Shown piece by piece: positions 7,976 through 15,481 of a stretch of DNA of 64,000 bases. The number at the start of each line of letters is the position of its first letter. The stretch's first letter is position 1. Origin of the DNA: Rhizobium sp. BK316 (GTDB lineage Bacteria > Pseudomonadota > Alphaproteobacteria > Rhizobiales > Rhizobiaceae); contig NZ_JACHZR010000002.1 of assembly GCF_014193695.1 (NCBI RefSeq), forward strand, positions 124,001 to 188,000, given 5' to 3'. Position numbers and translations under genes: made by a program. The notes under the pieces are model-generated. The model was given only the letters and a program-made list of their open reading frames with translations. It was not told where the DNA came from and ran no database searches.

Positions 7976-8674
7976 ATGCTTATTTATAACGTGTATTGCG
8001 ATGAATCTTGTCATCTTGAGAACGATGGGCAGAAGGCGATGGTATTTGGGGCCGTGTGGTCCCTGATTGATAAAAAGCAGGAGATTTCACAACGCGTTAA
8101 AGATATTCGTGAGCGCCACGGCATGTCGCCTGGGTTCGAATTCAAGTGGACGAAAATTAGCTCATCTAAAGTTCAGATGTACTTGGACTTGGTGGATTAT
8201 TTTTTTGACGATGACGACATCAACTTTCGATGCTTGGTTATCCCAGACAAACAAGTAATAAACCACAAAAAATTTAATCAAACTCACGACGACTGGTACT
8301 ATAAACAGTACTTCAATATGCTCAAAATCATATTGAGGCCATCTGACCAATATAACATTTATTTAGATATAAAAGACACGCGAAGCAACGCCAAGGTCCA
8401 GAAGCTTCACGATGTTCTGTGTAATAACGCGTATGATTTCTCTCGGCAGGTCATCCATAAAGTCCAGCAGATTCGTTCACACGAGGTGGCCCAAAGTCAA
8501 ATCGCGGACGTGCTCATTGGCGCAATGGCCTATAAAGCGCGGGAGCTAGACGCGAATGAGGGTAAGCGGGCGGTTATCAATCGAATCGCTGAGCGCAGTG
8601 GTTATTCGCTAAGCCGCAGCACCCTCTACAAAGAGGAGAAATTCAACATCCTCTACTGGCAAGGGGAGCACTAA
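7976..8674 (+). CDS. DUF3800 family protein
   Basis: A 232-residue protein with the DUF3800 signature: YCDES near residue 7-11 (Asp9, Glu10), FEFKW at 54-58, YLDIKD at 129-134 and QIADVLIGA at 175-183. These conserved acidic and polar positions suggest a metal-dependent, possibly nuclease-like site, but no activity is established to my knowledge. The gene is markedly AT-richer than the chromosome. The next gene starts two bases after its stop, so the two form a bicistronic unit. DUF3800 genes are common in mobile and defence-rich regions; a defence role is inference. Confidence 0.78.
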   Translation: MLIYNVYCDESCHLENDGQKAMVFGAVWSLIDKKQEISQRVKDIRERHGMSPGFEFKWTKISSSKVQMYLDLVDYFFDDDDINFRCLVIPDKQVINHKKFNQTHDDWYYKQYFNMLKIILRPSDQYNIYLDIKDTRSNAKVQKLHDVLCNNAYDFSRQVIHKVQQIRSHEVAQSQIADVLIGAMAYKARELDANEGKRAVINRIAERSGYSLSRSTLYKEEKFNILYWQGEH

Positions 8675-8676
8675 GC

Positions 8677-9153
8677 TTGGCGATTAACTGGTTGCCTCCT
8701 CTCGTGCTGCTCAATGAGTATGGTGGAGATTGGGATTTATATCTCGATGCTCTCTATGGGCACTTCCGCCGAGATTTCCTTGGAGGTGCAACGCCCACCT
8801 TTCGTGGGCTTCCTGTGCGGCTTAAGCGTTATCCAGTCGAACAAGATAAAGAGGCGACGTTTTGGCACTTCATCTCGGAAGGATCGGTTGAGTCCGAGCG
8901 CACGATAGACTTTAGGCGCTGTGAACGAATTTGCTGGCCACGCTCCATAATGGACAATGCGACTGATCCTGATTTGAAGGTCTGGGACCAAGAAATACGT
9001 GGTGAGATCAGGACGCATATTTGGTGCGAAGAGCATGATTACATGCTGGTCATCGCCAACCGACGTACTTTCTTTCTGCCGTGGACTGCTTATTCGGTAA
9101 CGCAAACCCACGAGCGGCGGAAACTAGCGAAGCGCTGGCAGACATACCGTTAA
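8677..9153 (+). CDS. Unknown partner of DUF3800 protein
   Basis: A 158-residue protein starting at TTG 8677, with GGGGAG at 8663-8668 inside the end of the upstream gene, so translation is probably coupled. It is rich in aromatics and Arg. Visible features include FRRCERICWPRSIMDN and a C-terminal beta-like segment (WCEEHDYMLVIANRRTFFLPW) followed by a basic tail. No known family, membrane segment or zinc motif. The two-gene arrangement is what one expects of a dedicated partner: modulator, substrate adaptor or antitoxin. A hairpin terminator follows at 9162. Confidence 0.65.
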   Translation: MAINWLPPLVLLNEYGGDWDLYLDALYGHFRRDFLGGATPTFRGLPVRLKRYPVEQDKEATFWHFISEGSVESERTIDFRRCERICWPRSIMDNATDPDLKVWDQEIRGEIRTHIWCEEHDYMLVIANRRTFFLPWTAYSVTQTHERRKLAKRWQTYR

Positions 9154-9161
9154 AACGACTA

Positions 9162-9179
9162 GCCCCGCCGAAGCGGGGC
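9162..9179 (+). terminator. Hairpin after DUF3800 pair
   Basis: GCCCCGC (9162-9168), a CGAA tetraloop, then GCGGGGC (9173-9179). The tail is poor in T (CGTAACTCCTT), so it is a strong hairpin but a weak canonical terminator. It lies 8 bases after the stop of the 8677-9153 gene. Confidence 0.6.
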
Positions 9180-9470
9180 CGTAACTCCTTCCACACTGAC
9201 GCTTAAAGCTGGTGGATGAGATGGTTACTATATGCGTTCATGAGGGTACAAAAGTCAAGGTATTTTTGATGAAAGGTTATTGACATTTTGAAAGAACGGA
9301 GTCTGCGAAGAGCGAAGTTCGAATCATATTAGGTAGTTAGTAGTGGGAAAAAGTTGAGTGCATACCCTCTGTAGCTGTCCGTCAGGGCTAAAAGTGAATG
9401 TCAAACGACGATACAGGCGCACTGGCATTAAATAATGCAGCACTCTCAATGGATTAGACACAAACAAAAA
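9180..9470. other. Non-coding AT-rich gap between island and tRNA
   Basis: About 290 bases without a credible gene. The sequence is AT-rich and has a TTGACA hexamer at 9280-9285 without a good -10 partner. A frame crossing it on the minus strand only exists because it runs through the tRNA gene. An integrase would be expected next to the tRNA in an intact element; none is here. Confidence 0.6.
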
Positions 9471-9560
9471 TGGCGGACAGAGAGGGATTCGAACCCTCGG
9501 TACGCTTTCACGTACACACGCGTTCCAGGCGTGCGCCTTCAACCACTCGGCCACCTGTCC
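9471..9560 (-). tRNA. tRNA-Ser (anticodon GGA)
   Basis: A 90-base class II tRNA with CCA encoded (TGG at 9471-9473 on the plus strand). The 5' acceptor GGACAGG pairs with TCTGTCC. The D-arm region reads GGCCGAGTGG, the anticodon loop CTGGAAC gives anticodon GGA, a long variable arm follows, and the T-loop reads GGTTCGAATCC. It decodes UCC and UCU. The 3' end faces the putative island. Confidence 0.97.
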
Positions 9561-9605
9561 ATTTTGCGTTTCGCACCGGAGAGGAGCAAATCGTCGGAAC
9601 GGCGC

Positions 9606-9635
9606 GATATATACCGATGAATTTTTGCCGATCAA
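9606..9635 (-). promoter_or_regulatory. Candidate promoter of tRNA-Ser
   Basis: On the minus strand TTGATC (9635-9630) is followed after 16-18 bases by TATATA/TATATC (9613-9606), placing the start about 40 bases upstream of the mature tRNA 5' end. Hexamer quality is moderate. Confidence 0.45.
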
Positions 9636-9783
9636 CCCAAATCTAACAGTTTTTTGACTTCTTCCGATAAAACTGCGCGCATGCCGTCCATTGCGCTGTG
9701 TCTGCTCCGGACCTATGTCTAGGTTTGAGTGAAGAATGGCGCGGCTCGCCGGACATCAGGCACACCCGTCGTCGGAGGAATTG

Positions 9784-10101
9784 ATGCGTTTCTTGTTGCG
9801 TCTCGCCAGTCTGTTTGCGCTGGCAGTTGCGGTCATTGCCGGAACCATCGATTCCATTCAGTCCGTCGCATCCTCGCAAGTGATCATGACCCCGATGGCG
9901 GATGCCTGGCAGGATGTCAGTCCCTCGACGCTATCAGCGCTCCAGTCCTCCGTTTCCTATTACGTCCATCCGCGTTTTTACGCCTTCATCTTTCAGTGGC
10001 TCATGCTGCAGCCGGCCTTTGCCGTGCTTCTGGTCCTGTCGCTCATCCTGTGGATGATCGGTTACAAGAAGCCGCCGGTGGCAGGCCGCTTTACCGCATA
10101 G
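9784..10101 (+). CDS. Small membrane protein of unknown function
   Basis: A 105-residue protein with two hydrophobic segments: an N-terminal LLRLASLFALAVAVIAGTI, which may be a signal anchor, and a C-terminal AFAVLLVLSLILWMIGY followed by KKPP. The central 45-residue region is probably periplasmic. The start at 9784 is preceded by GGAGGA, much better than the upstream frame start at 9736. The C-terminal helix followed by a positive patch suggests both ends in the cytoplasm. No family recognised. It lies between tRNA-Ser and the nucleoside transporter and is monocistronic. Confidence 0.75.
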   Translation: MRFLLRLASLFALAVAVIAGTIDSIQSVASSQVIMTPMADAWQDVSPSTLSALQSSVSYYVHPRFYAFIFQWLMLQPAFAVLLVLSLILWMIGYKKPPVAGRFTA

Positions 10102-10273
10102 CTGAGGGGTTGGAGGGTCTGAAAAAGTGCAATCGGCAGTTCCTGAAACGGCCGGATGATGAGCCTGGTGCCGCCAGGGCATTGGTTAGAAAATCTGCAT
10201 TTCAGCGGTCGATTTGCCCAGAATTCAGGACCTGTGGGCTGATTTTCGGCAATCATGGCAAATCTTTACCAAC

Positions 10274-10298
10274 CGAAAAATTTCTCGTGAATTTTTCG
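10274..10298. promoter_or_regulatory. Inverted repeat upstream of nucleoside-binding protein gene
   Basis: CGAAAAATT (10274-10282) and AATTTTTCG (10290-10298) form a perfect 9-bp inverted repeat with a 7-base centre, 122 bases upstream of the BMP gene. It is a plausible operator for the transport/deo operon. The rest of the 319-base gap 10102-10420 shows no gene and no riboswitch I recognise. Confidence 0.45.
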
Positions 10299-10420
10299 CG
10301 GAGCCATGCAAGGATGCGCGCAGCCAGGCCTCCGGGGGGAGGTCGGTGGTTCCGCAGACATGCCTGAAAAAGGCTTGCGGGAGGACCCCAAACAAATAGC
10401 AACAACAGGGCTGCAAACTC

Positions 10421-11413
10421 ATGAAAAAATCCCTTCTCACCCTCCTTGCCGTGGCAGCGATGTCGACGACGGCGCTTGCCGCCGACATCAAGCCGGCTCT
10501 CGTTTACGGCACCGGCGGGAAGTTCGATAAGTCCTTCAACGAAGCTGCCTTCAACGGCGCTGAAAAGTTCAAGAAGGAAACCGGCATCGCCTACCGCGAT
10601 TTCGAGCCGACCGGCGACACCCAGGGCGAGCAGGCCATCCGCAACTTCGCAAGCCGCGGCTTCAACCCGGTCGTTGCCGTTTCCTTCGCCTGGACCTCGG
10701 CTGTCGAGAAGGTTGCCGCCGAATTCCCGGACACCAAGTTCATCATCGTCGACTCCGTCGTCGACAAGCCGAACGTCCGCTCCGTCCTCTACAAGGAAGA
10801 GGAAGGCTCCTATCTCGTCGGCATTCTCGCCGGCATGGCGTCGAAGACCGGCAAGGTCGGCTTCGTCGGCGGCATGGACATTCCGCTGATCCGCAAGTTC
10901 GAATGCGGCTACGAGCAGGGCGCACGCGCCGCCAAGGCTGATATCCAAGTCTTCCAGAACATGACCGGCACGACCGGTGCAGCCTGGAACGACCCGGTTC
11001 GCGGCGGCGAGCTCACCAAGAACCAGATCGACCAGGGCGCTGACGTCGTTTACGCGGCAGCCGGTGCGACCGGTCTCGGCGTTCTGCAGACGGCAGCCGA
11101 CAACAAGAAACTGTCGATCGGCGTCGATTCCAACCAGAACCATCTGCATCCGGGTTCCGTTCTGACCTCGATGGTCAAGCGCGTCGATCTGGCTGTCTAC
11201 AACGCCTTCAACGACACCAAGAGCGACAAGTTCACCGCTGGTGTCCAGTCTCTCGGCATCAAGGAAGACGGCGTTGCCGCCGCGATCGACGAGAACAACA
11301 AGCCGCTGATCACGCCGGAGATGCAGGCTGCCGTTGACAAGGCCAAGGCCGACATCATTGCTGGCACCATCAAGGTTCACGATTACACCACGGACAATGC
11401 CTGCCCGAAGTGA
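10421..11413 (+). CDS. BMP-family nucleoside ABC transporter substrate-binding protein
   Basis: A 330-residue periplasmic binding protein of the basic membrane protein (BMP/PnrA) family, expected to bind nucleosides. A cleavable signal peptide ends at ALAAD; there is no lipobox cysteine, so it is soluble in the periplasm. Family features include GTGGKFDKSFNE near the mature N-terminus, VAVSFAW, GILAGMASKTGKVGFVGG and GADVVYAAAGATG. The ATPase, two permeases and nucleoside-catabolic genes follow on the same strand, which strongly supports a nucleoside substrate. A terminator-like hairpin directly after it would leave this binding protein in excess over the membrane parts, as is usual. Confidence 0.92.
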   Translation: MKKSLLTLLAVAAMSTTALAADIKPALVYGTGGKFDKSFNEAAFNGAEKFKKETGIAYRDFEPTGDTQGEQAIRNFASRGFNPVVAVSFAWTSAVEKVAAEFPDTKFIIVDSVVDKPNVRSVLYKEEEGSYLVGILAGMASKTGKVGFVGGMDIPLIRKFECGYEQGARAAKADIQVFQNMTGTTGAAWNDPVRGGELTKNQIDQGADVVYAAAGATGLGVLQTAADNKKLSIGVDSNQNHLHPGSVLTSMVKRVDLAVYNAFNDTKSDKFTAGVQSLGIKEDGVAAAIDENNKPLITPEMQAAVDKAKADIIAGTIKVHDYTTDNACPK

Positions 11414-11428
11414 GTCGTAACTGAGATC

Positions 11429-11468
11429 GGGCGTATGGCGGACAAGGATTTTCGCCATACGCCCTTTT
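11429..11468 (+). terminator. Intra-operon terminator/attenuator hairpin
   Basis: A perfect 12-bp stem (11429-11440 with 11453-11464) is followed by TTTTCTT. It sits between the binding-protein gene and the ABC ATPase. The ATG at 11435, in frame with the ATPase, lies within the stem, so it is unlikely to be the start. Confidence 0.85.
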
Positions 11469-11485
11469 CTTATTTGGAGCCTGCT

Positions 11486-12997
11486 GTGACAGACCAGCCC
11501 GCTATCGAACTTGTCGGCATCGACAAGAAATTCGGCGCCGTTCACGCCAACAAGGACATCAACCTGACCGTCGCCAAGGGCTCGATCCATGGCATTATCG
11601 GGGAAAACGGCGCTGGCAAATCGACCCTGATGTCCATCATCTACGGTTTTTACCAGGCCGACAGCGGCGAGATCCGCGTCAACGGCCAGCCCATCACCAT
11701 CAGGGACAGCCAGGCGGCCATCGCAGCCGGCATCGGCATGGTGCACCAGCATTTCATGCTGGTCGATAATTTCACCGTCCTCGAAAACATCATGCTCGGC
11801 GCCGAAGGCGGCGCGCTGCTGGCAAGGGGCGTTGCGTCCGCGCGCGCCGAACTCAAGCGGCTGGAAACCGAATACGGCCTGGAGGTCAATCCGGACGCGC
11901 TGATCGAGCAGCTTCCGGTCGGCCTGCAGCAGCGTGTGGAAATCCTCAAAGCCATGTACCGCGGCGCCGAGATCCTGATCCTCGACGAGCCGACGGGCGT
12001 GCTGACCCCGGCCGAGGCCGATCACCTGTTCCGCATCCTCGGCGTGCTGCGCGACGAGGGCAAGACCGTTGTCCTGATCACCCACAAGCTGCGCGAAATC
12101 ATGGCGATCACCGATACCGTCTCCGTCATGCGCCGCGGCGAGATGGTCGCCACCCGCAAGACGAGCGAGACCACGGTCGAAGAGCTCGCCGAACTCATGG
12201 TCGGCCGCCGCGTGCTGCTGCGCGTCCAGAAGGGCGAGGCGAAGCCCGCCGACGTCTTGCTGTCCGTGCGCAACCTGACGGTCAAGGACAACAGGGGCGT
12301 GACGATGGTCGACAACGTCTCCTTCGATGTCCGCGCCGGCGAGATCGTCGGCATTGCCGGTGTCGCCGGCAACGGCCAGTCGGAACTGCTGGAGGCGATA
12401 TCAGGTATCCGCAAGCCGGCATCGGGCGAAATCCTGCTCGATGGCCAGCCGATCGACAAGGCCGATCCGGCCCGCCTGCGCGAGCTCGGCCTCGCGCACA
12501 TTCCCGAAGACCGCCATCACATGGGCCTGGTCCTGAAATTCGAGGAATATGAAAATGCCGTACTCGGCTATCACCACCGTCCCGAATACAGCCGCGGCCC
12601 GCTGCTCGATCTCGACGCCATCCGCAAGGATGCAATGGAGAAAATCGAGAAATACGACATCCGCCCGCCGAACCCGCGCCTGAAGACGGCAAATTTTTCC
12701 GGGGGCAACCAGCAGAAGATCGTCGTCGCCCGCGAGATCGAGCGCGACCCGAAGATGCTGATCATCGGCCAGCCGACCCGCGGCGTCGATATCGGCGCCA
12801 TCGAATTCATCCATCGCCGGATCATCGAGATGCGCGATGCGGGCAAGGCCATCCTGCTCGTCTCCGTTGAGCTCGACGAAATCCGCGCCCTTTCAGACCG
12901 TATCCTTGTCATGTTTGCCGGCCATGTCGTCGGCGAGAAGACGCCCGATGCCGGTGAACAGACCCTCGGCCTGATGATGGCCGGCATTGCCGCGTGA
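11486..12997 (+). CDS. Nucleoside ABC transporter ATP-binding protein (two ATPase domains)
   Basis: A 503-residue duplicated ABC ATPase of the sugar/nucleoside (RbsA/NupA-like) type. The first half has Walker A GENGAGKST, a divergent signature (PVGLQQRVEI) and Walker B ILILDEPTG. The second half has the degenerate Walker A GVAGNGQSE typical of this family, signature FSGGNQQK, and MLIIGQPTRG in place of a standard Walker B. The GTG at 11486, with GGAG at 11476-11479, is chosen because the upstream ATG is buried in the terminator hairpin. It powers nucleoside import with the next two permeases. Confidence 0.93.
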   Translation: MTDQPAIELVGIDKKFGAVHANKDINLTVAKGSIHGIIGENGAGKSTLMSIIYGFYQADSGEIRVNGQPITIRDSQAAIAAGIGMVHQHFMLVDNFTVLENIMLGAEGGALLARGVASARAELKRLETEYGLEVNPDALIEQLPVGLQQRVEILKAMYRGAEILILDEPTGVLTPAEADHLFRILGVLRDEGKTVVLITHKLREIMAITDTVSVMRRGEMVATRKTSETTVEELAELMVGRRVLLRVQKGEAKPADVLLSVRNLTVKDNRGVTMVDNVSFDVRAGEIVGIAGVAGNGQSELLEAISGIRKPASGEILLDGQPIDKADPARLRELGLAHIPEDRHHMGLVLKFEEYENAVLGYHHRPEYSRGPLLDLDAIRKDAMEKIEKYDIRPPNPRLKTANFSGGNQQKIVVAREIERDPKMLIIGQPTRGVDIGAIEFIHRRIIEMRDAGKAILLVSVELDEIRALSDRILVMFAGHVVGEKTPDAGEQTLGLMMAGIAA

Positions 12998-13004
12998 GGC
13001 CTCG

Positions 13005-14108
13005 ATGAGCACTGCTTCCGTATCCCTACCGAGATGGATCAATTACGGTCTGATCCCTCTTTTAAACCTGGTCGTCGCCTTCCTGATCTCGGGCTTTGTC
13101 ATCTGGCTGATCGGCGAAAGCCCGCTGGCCGCGCTTTCGCTGCTCATCGAAGGTGCCTTCGGCAGCGGTGAAGGCATCGGCTTCACGCTCTATTACGCGA
13201 CGAGCTTCATCTTCACCGGCCTTTCGGTCGCCGTCGCCATCCATGCCGGCCTCTTCAACATCGGCTCGGAAGGTCAGGCCTATATTGGCGGGCTTGGCTG
13301 TGCGCTGGTGGCGCTGGCACTCGACAATTATGTGCCCTGGTATGTGACCATGCCGGTTGCCATTATCGGCGCCGGTCTCTTCGGGGCCGCCTGGGCCTTC
13401 ATTCCCGCCTTCCTGCAGGCCAAGCGCGGCAGCCACATCGTCATCACGACGATCATGTTCAACTATATTGCCGCCGCTCTCATGGTCTATCTGCTGGTGC
13501 ATGTGCTGATCGTGCCGGGCAAGATGGCGCCGGAAACCCGCACCTTCCTCGAAGGCGGACAGCTTCCGAAGCTCGGCTGGGTCATGAGCATGTTCGGCGC
13601 CAAGCTCGGGGCAGCGCCCTTCAACGTCTCCTTCATCATCGCGCTGTTCGCCGCCTGGTTTGTCTGGGTGCTGGTCTGGCGCAGCAAGCTCGGCTTCGAT
13701 ATGCGCACGCTGGGCATCAGCCCGACCGCCGCCGCCTATGCCGGCACGCCCCATGCGCGCACCATCATCATCGCCATGCTGCTCTCTGGCGCACTCGCCG
13801 GCATGATGGCGCTGAACCCGGTCATGGGCTCGTCGGCTCGTCTGCAGGTGGAGTTCGTCGGCGGCGCGGGCTTCGTCGGCATCGCCGTATCGCTGATGGG
13901 ACGAAACCATCCGCTCGGCATCATCTTCGCCGCGATCCTTTTCGGCGTCCTCTATCAGGGCGGCGACTGGATCTCCTTCGAAATGCCCAACATCACCCGC
14001 GAGATGATCCTCGTCATTCAGGGTCTGGTGATCCTGTTTGCCGGTGCTCTGGAATATATGTTCCGCCCGGCAATGGTGCTCATCTACCAGCAGTTCAAGC
14101 GAGCCTGA
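13005..14108 (+). CDS. Nucleoside ABC transporter permease 1
   Basis: A 367-residue inner-membrane permease of the BPD_transp_2 family with about 9-10 hydrophobic segments, including the conserved GLFNIGSEGQAYIGGLG region and FEMPNITREMILVIQGLVIL. The ATG at 13005 is used (GAGG just upstream); it lies 7 bases after the ATPase stop. It pairs with the next gene as a heteromeric channel. Paired permeases plus BMP protein are the standard composition of nucleoside ABC importers. Confidence 0.92.
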   Translation: MSTASVSLPRWINYGLIPLLNLVVAFLISGFVIWLIGESPLAALSLLIEGAFGSGEGIGFTLYYATSFIFTGLSVAVAIHAGLFNIGSEGQAYIGGLGCALVALALDNYVPWYVTMPVAIIGAGLFGAAWAFIPAFLQAKRGSHIVITTIMFNYIAAALMVYLLVHVLIVPGKMAPETRTFLEGGQLPKLGWVMSMFGAKLGAAPFNVSFIIALFAAWFVWVLVWRSKLGFDMRTLGISPTAAAYAGTPHARTIIIAMLLSGALAGMMALNPVMGSSARLQVEFVGGAGFVGIAVSLMGRNHPLGIIFAAILFGVLYQGGDWISFEMPNITREMILVIQGLVILFAGALEYMFRPAMVLIYQQFKRA

Positions 14109-14118
14109 GGAACAGACG

Positions 14119-15090
14119 ATGGAATATTATGAAATTTTCATCAACGTTCTGAGTTCGACGATCCGGCTCTCCATTCCGCTGATCTTCACCGCGCTTGCCG
14201 GCTTGTTTTCCGAGCGCGCCGGTATTTTCGATATCGGTCTCGAAGGCAAGATGCTGGGCTCGGCCTTCGCCGCCGCCTGCATCGCCTATCTCACCGGCTC
14301 GGCCTGGGCCGGCCTCGGCGCCGGCATCGTGTGCTCGGTGGCGCTCAGCCTCGTGCATGGCTTTGCCTCGATCACCAATCGCGGCAACCAGATCATCTCG
14401 GGTGTCGCCATCAACTTCTTCATCGCCGGTATCACCATCGTGCTCGGCCAGGCCTGGTTCGGGCAGGGCGGCCGCACGCCGCAGCTGGCGCCCGACGCCC
14501 GCTTCGCACCGATCATTCTGCCGGGTGCCGATGCTATCAGGGACGTGCCGCTCATCGGCCCGCTCTATGCCGGCGTGATCTCCGGCAACAATATCCTCAC
14601 CTATCTCGCTTTCCTCGCCGTGCCCTTCTCCTGGTGGGTCCTCTATCGCACGCGTTTCGGCCTTCGCCTTCGCGCCGTCGGCGAAAATCCGGGTGCGGTG
14701 GATACGGCAGGCATTTCGGTAACCTGGCTGCGCTACCGCGCCGTCATGTGCGCCGGCATTCTCTGCGGCTTCTCCGGCACCTATCTGGCGATCGCCCAAT
14801 CGGCTGCCTTCATCAAGGACATGTCGGCCGGCAAGGGCTATATCGCGCTCGCCGCCCTCGTCTTCGCCAAGTGGAGGCCGGTGCCCGTCATGTTCGCCTG
14901 CCTGCTTTTCGGTTTCCTCGATGCGCTGGCGAATTTCATGCAGGGCAAACAGGTGCCGCTGATCGGTGAGGTGCCGGTTCAGGTTTTCCAGGCGCTGCCC
15001 TATATCCTGACCTGTGTTCTGCTCGCCGGCTTCATCGGCGTTGCAATCCCGCCGAAGGCCGGCGGCGTGCCCTATGTGAAGGAGCGTTGA
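14119..15090 (+). CDS. Nucleoside ABC transporter permease 2
   Basis: A 323-residue BPD_transp_2 permease with 8-9 hydrophobic segments. Conserved features are ERAGIFDIGLEGKMLGSAFA near residue 34 and GLRLRAVGENPGAVDTAGI in the cytoplasmic EAA-like loop. The start at 14119 follows GAGGAA; the longer frame from 14038 overlaps the previous gene and is not used. It ends one base before cdd, consistent with one operon from transporter to nucleoside catabolism. Confidence 0.92.
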   Translation: MEYYEIFINVLSSTIRLSIPLIFTALAGLFSERAGIFDIGLEGKMLGSAFAAACIAYLTGSAWAGLGAGIVCSVALSLVHGFASITNRGNQIISGVAINFFIAGITIVLGQAWFGQGGRTPQLAPDARFAPIILPGADAIRDVPLIGPLYAGVISGNNILTYLAFLAVPFSWWVLYRTRFGLRLRAVGENPGAVDTAGISVTWLRYRAVMCAGILCGFSGTYLAIAQSAAFIKDMSAGKGYIALAALVFAKWRPVPVMFACLLFGFLDALANFMQGKQVPLIGEVPVQVFQALPYILTCVLLAGFIGVAIPPKAGGVPYVKER

Positions 15091-15091
15091 T

Positions 15092-15481
15092 ATGTCCCAC
15101 GACCTGTTCGAAGCGGCGCGCGGCGCCATGGCCTTCGCGCATGCTCCTTACTCCAAGTTTCCGGTCGGCGCGGCGATCCGCGCCGAAGACGGCAAGGTCT
15201 ATACCGGCGCCAATATCGAGAACCTTTCCTTCCCACAGGGCTGGTGCGCCGAGCCGACGGCGATCGGCGCCATGATCATGGGCGGCGCTAAGAAGATCGT
15301 CGAAATGGCCGTCATCGCCGAAAAGCTGCCGCTCTGCCCGCCCTGCGGCGGCTGCCGGCAGAAGATCTCGGAATTCGCCTCGAAGGACACGAAGATCTAT
15401 CTCTGCGACGAAGCCGGGGTGAAGAAGACCATGACCATGGAAGAGCTGCTTCCCTTCAGCTTTGAGACCGAACTCGGATGA
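15092..15481 (+). CDS. cdd: Cytidine deaminase
   Basis: A 129-residue homotetrameric-type cytidine deaminase converting (deoxy)cytidine to (deoxy)uridine. The zinc site is clear: CAEPTAIGA supplies the first Cys and catalytic Glu, and CPPCGGCRQ the other cysteines. FPVGAAI and GANIENLSFPQGWCAE are family hallmarks. It starts one base after the permease and overlaps punA by four bases (ATGA), so translation is coupled. In this context it feeds uridine to the phosphorylase encoded by deoA. Confidence 0.96.
   Translation: MSHDLFEAARGAMAFAHAPYSKFPVGAAIRAEDGKVYTGANIENLSFPQGWCAEPTAIGAMIMGGAKKIVEMAVIAEKLPLCPPCGGCRQKISEFASKDTKIYLCDEAGVKKTMTMEELLPFSFETELG

Larger units (their letters stand above)
1807..9484. 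mobile_element. Putative integrated element or satellite-like island at tRNA-Ser
   Basis: The stretch between the short tRNA-like repeat and tRNA-Ser(GGA) differs from its surroundings. It has an AlpA-like HTH gene, a phage/plasmid-type primase-helicase, an iteron-like array, several unrecognised small genes, visibly lower GC in 5400-9470, and loose gene spacing. The tRNA 3' end faces the island, as in classic tRNA integration. No integrase, portal, capsid or conjugation gene is seen, so this would be a non-autonomous or decayed element. The boundaries are inferred, not proven. Confidence 0.5.

Noticed and set aside
9324-9635. Minus-strand frame across the tRNA
   Set aside because: It reads through the structured tRNA-Ser gene and has no homology-like pattern.
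10102-10420. Purine or other riboswitch upstream of the nucleoside transporter
   Set aside because: No recognisable aptamer core; only a simple inverted repeat is visible.
11435-11485. Extended N-terminus of the ABC ATPase
   Set aside because: The ATG lies inside a terminator stem and the extra residues are encoded by the hairpin; GTG 11486 has a proper ribosome site.
10253-12085. 610-codon minus-strand frame across the BMP and ATPase genes
   Set aside because: Antisense shadow spanning two well-supported genes and a terminator; composition is that of reversed codons.
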